A DNA stretch of 24,873 bases from Hungateiclostridiaceae bacterium UBA1305 (GTDB taxonomy: Bacteria; Bacillota; Clostridia; Acetivibrionales; DTU013). Below the pieces are notes generated by a model, which saw nothing but the letters and a program-made list of their open reading frames with translations, was not told the origin of the DNA and did no database searches. Numbering within the stretch: the stretch's first letter is position 1; each line of letters starts with the position of its first letter. The stretch lies in contig DBTX01000018.1 in NCBI GenBank assembly GCA_002307275.1, forward strand, positions 17,782 to 42,654, read 5' to 3'. Both the position numbers and the translations under genes were made by a program. This document shows positions 24,661-24,873 of the stretch, in pieces.

Positions 24661-24873
24661 TTACAGCTTGAATTTTGATACAGTCTCAAGAAGCTTCTCC
24701 GCTCCTCCATTTGCTATGTCGGCTTCCCGCATTACATTACTCGATTTATCAACAACGGCTGATAGCACCAAAATTGTGGAAGGGGACTTCTCCAATGTCG
24801 TTCTCAAAAGTTCTATAACTTTTTCCCTGTCAAGGGTTCCTGTATTTCTGATGAGGCAAACTCAATACTCTGC
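24661..24873 (-). pseudogene. Decayed methyl-accepting chemotaxis protein remnant
   Basis: The frame ending at 24661 has an in-frame TGA at 24862-24864 and about 66 codons after it. NTGTLDREKVIELLRTTLEK matches the N-terminal part of the extracellular Cache sensor domain of clostridial chemotaxis receptors. Only about 35 residues later, EKLLETVSKFKL* resembles the extreme C-terminus of such receptors. The membrane helix, HAMP and signalling domains are missing, so a large internal deletion joins the two ends. Upstream of about 24840 the receptor-like reading (QSIEFASSEIQ) continues in another frame, so a frameshift is also present. The gene's start lies outside the window. Confidence 0.6.

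Noticed and set aside
1..24873. CRISPR array, tRNA/rRNA genes or prophage genes
   Set aside because: I saw no regularly spaced repeats beyond the three 20-base units, no tRNA-like cloverleaf ends and no phage or transposase coding frames.

Overview
The window looks like the chromosome of an anaerobic, diazotrophic Clostridia-type Firmicute. Supporting signs are a Clostridium pasteurianum-like nif set (NifD with a large internal insertion, NifK lacking the N-terminal extension, fused NifN-B, homocitrate synthase split into two genes, nifI1/nifI2 between nifH and nifD), a T-box in front of valS, ANTAR-type control, SLH-domain surface proteins and strong AGGAGG-type ribosome binding sites. The species cannot be named from the sequence alone.

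Layout. Nearly everything is on the minus strand, so transcription runs from high to low coordinates. (1) 1-8652 is the nif operon, in order nifH, nifI1, nifI2, nifD, nifK, nifE and nifN-B; the last gene leaves the window on the left. (2) 8647-9377 is an ANTAR-domain antiterminator gene with its own promoter and a terminator-containing leader. (3) 9572-11423 holds nifV-omega and nifV-alpha behind a second copy of the same promoter and leader module. (4) 11486-14812 is a valine T-box operon with a short membrane protein gene followed by valS. (5) 14899-15158 is an intergenic nested inverted-repeat structure, possibly a small transposable element or an insertion-sequence scar. (6) 15412-16750 holds the only clear plus-strand gene, a zinc-dependent medium-chain dehydrogenase, whose end collides with a truncated LytTR regulator gene. 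(7) 16978-24493 is a two-gene surface operon: a giant secreted PHP / beta-propeller-like / 5'-nucleotidase protein followed by a triple-SLH protein, closed by a strong terminator. (8) 24661-24873 is the decayed remnant of a chemotaxis receptor.

How the genes work together. NifH and NifDK form the molybdenum nitrogenase. NifB (in the fusion), NifE and NifN build the FeMo cofactor and NifV supplies homocitrate. NifI1/NifI2 are the expected ammonium switch-off proteins acting on the enzyme. The main novelty I see is a pair of matching promoter-plus-leader RNAs, in front of the ANTAR gene and in front of nifV-omega. Each has two six-base-loop hairpins, the second of which overlaps an intrinsic terminator. 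This suggests that an ANTAR protein with a degenerate receiver domain controls itself and homocitrate synthesis by antitermination, and perhaps nifH as well, whose leader also carries a terminator-like hairpin.
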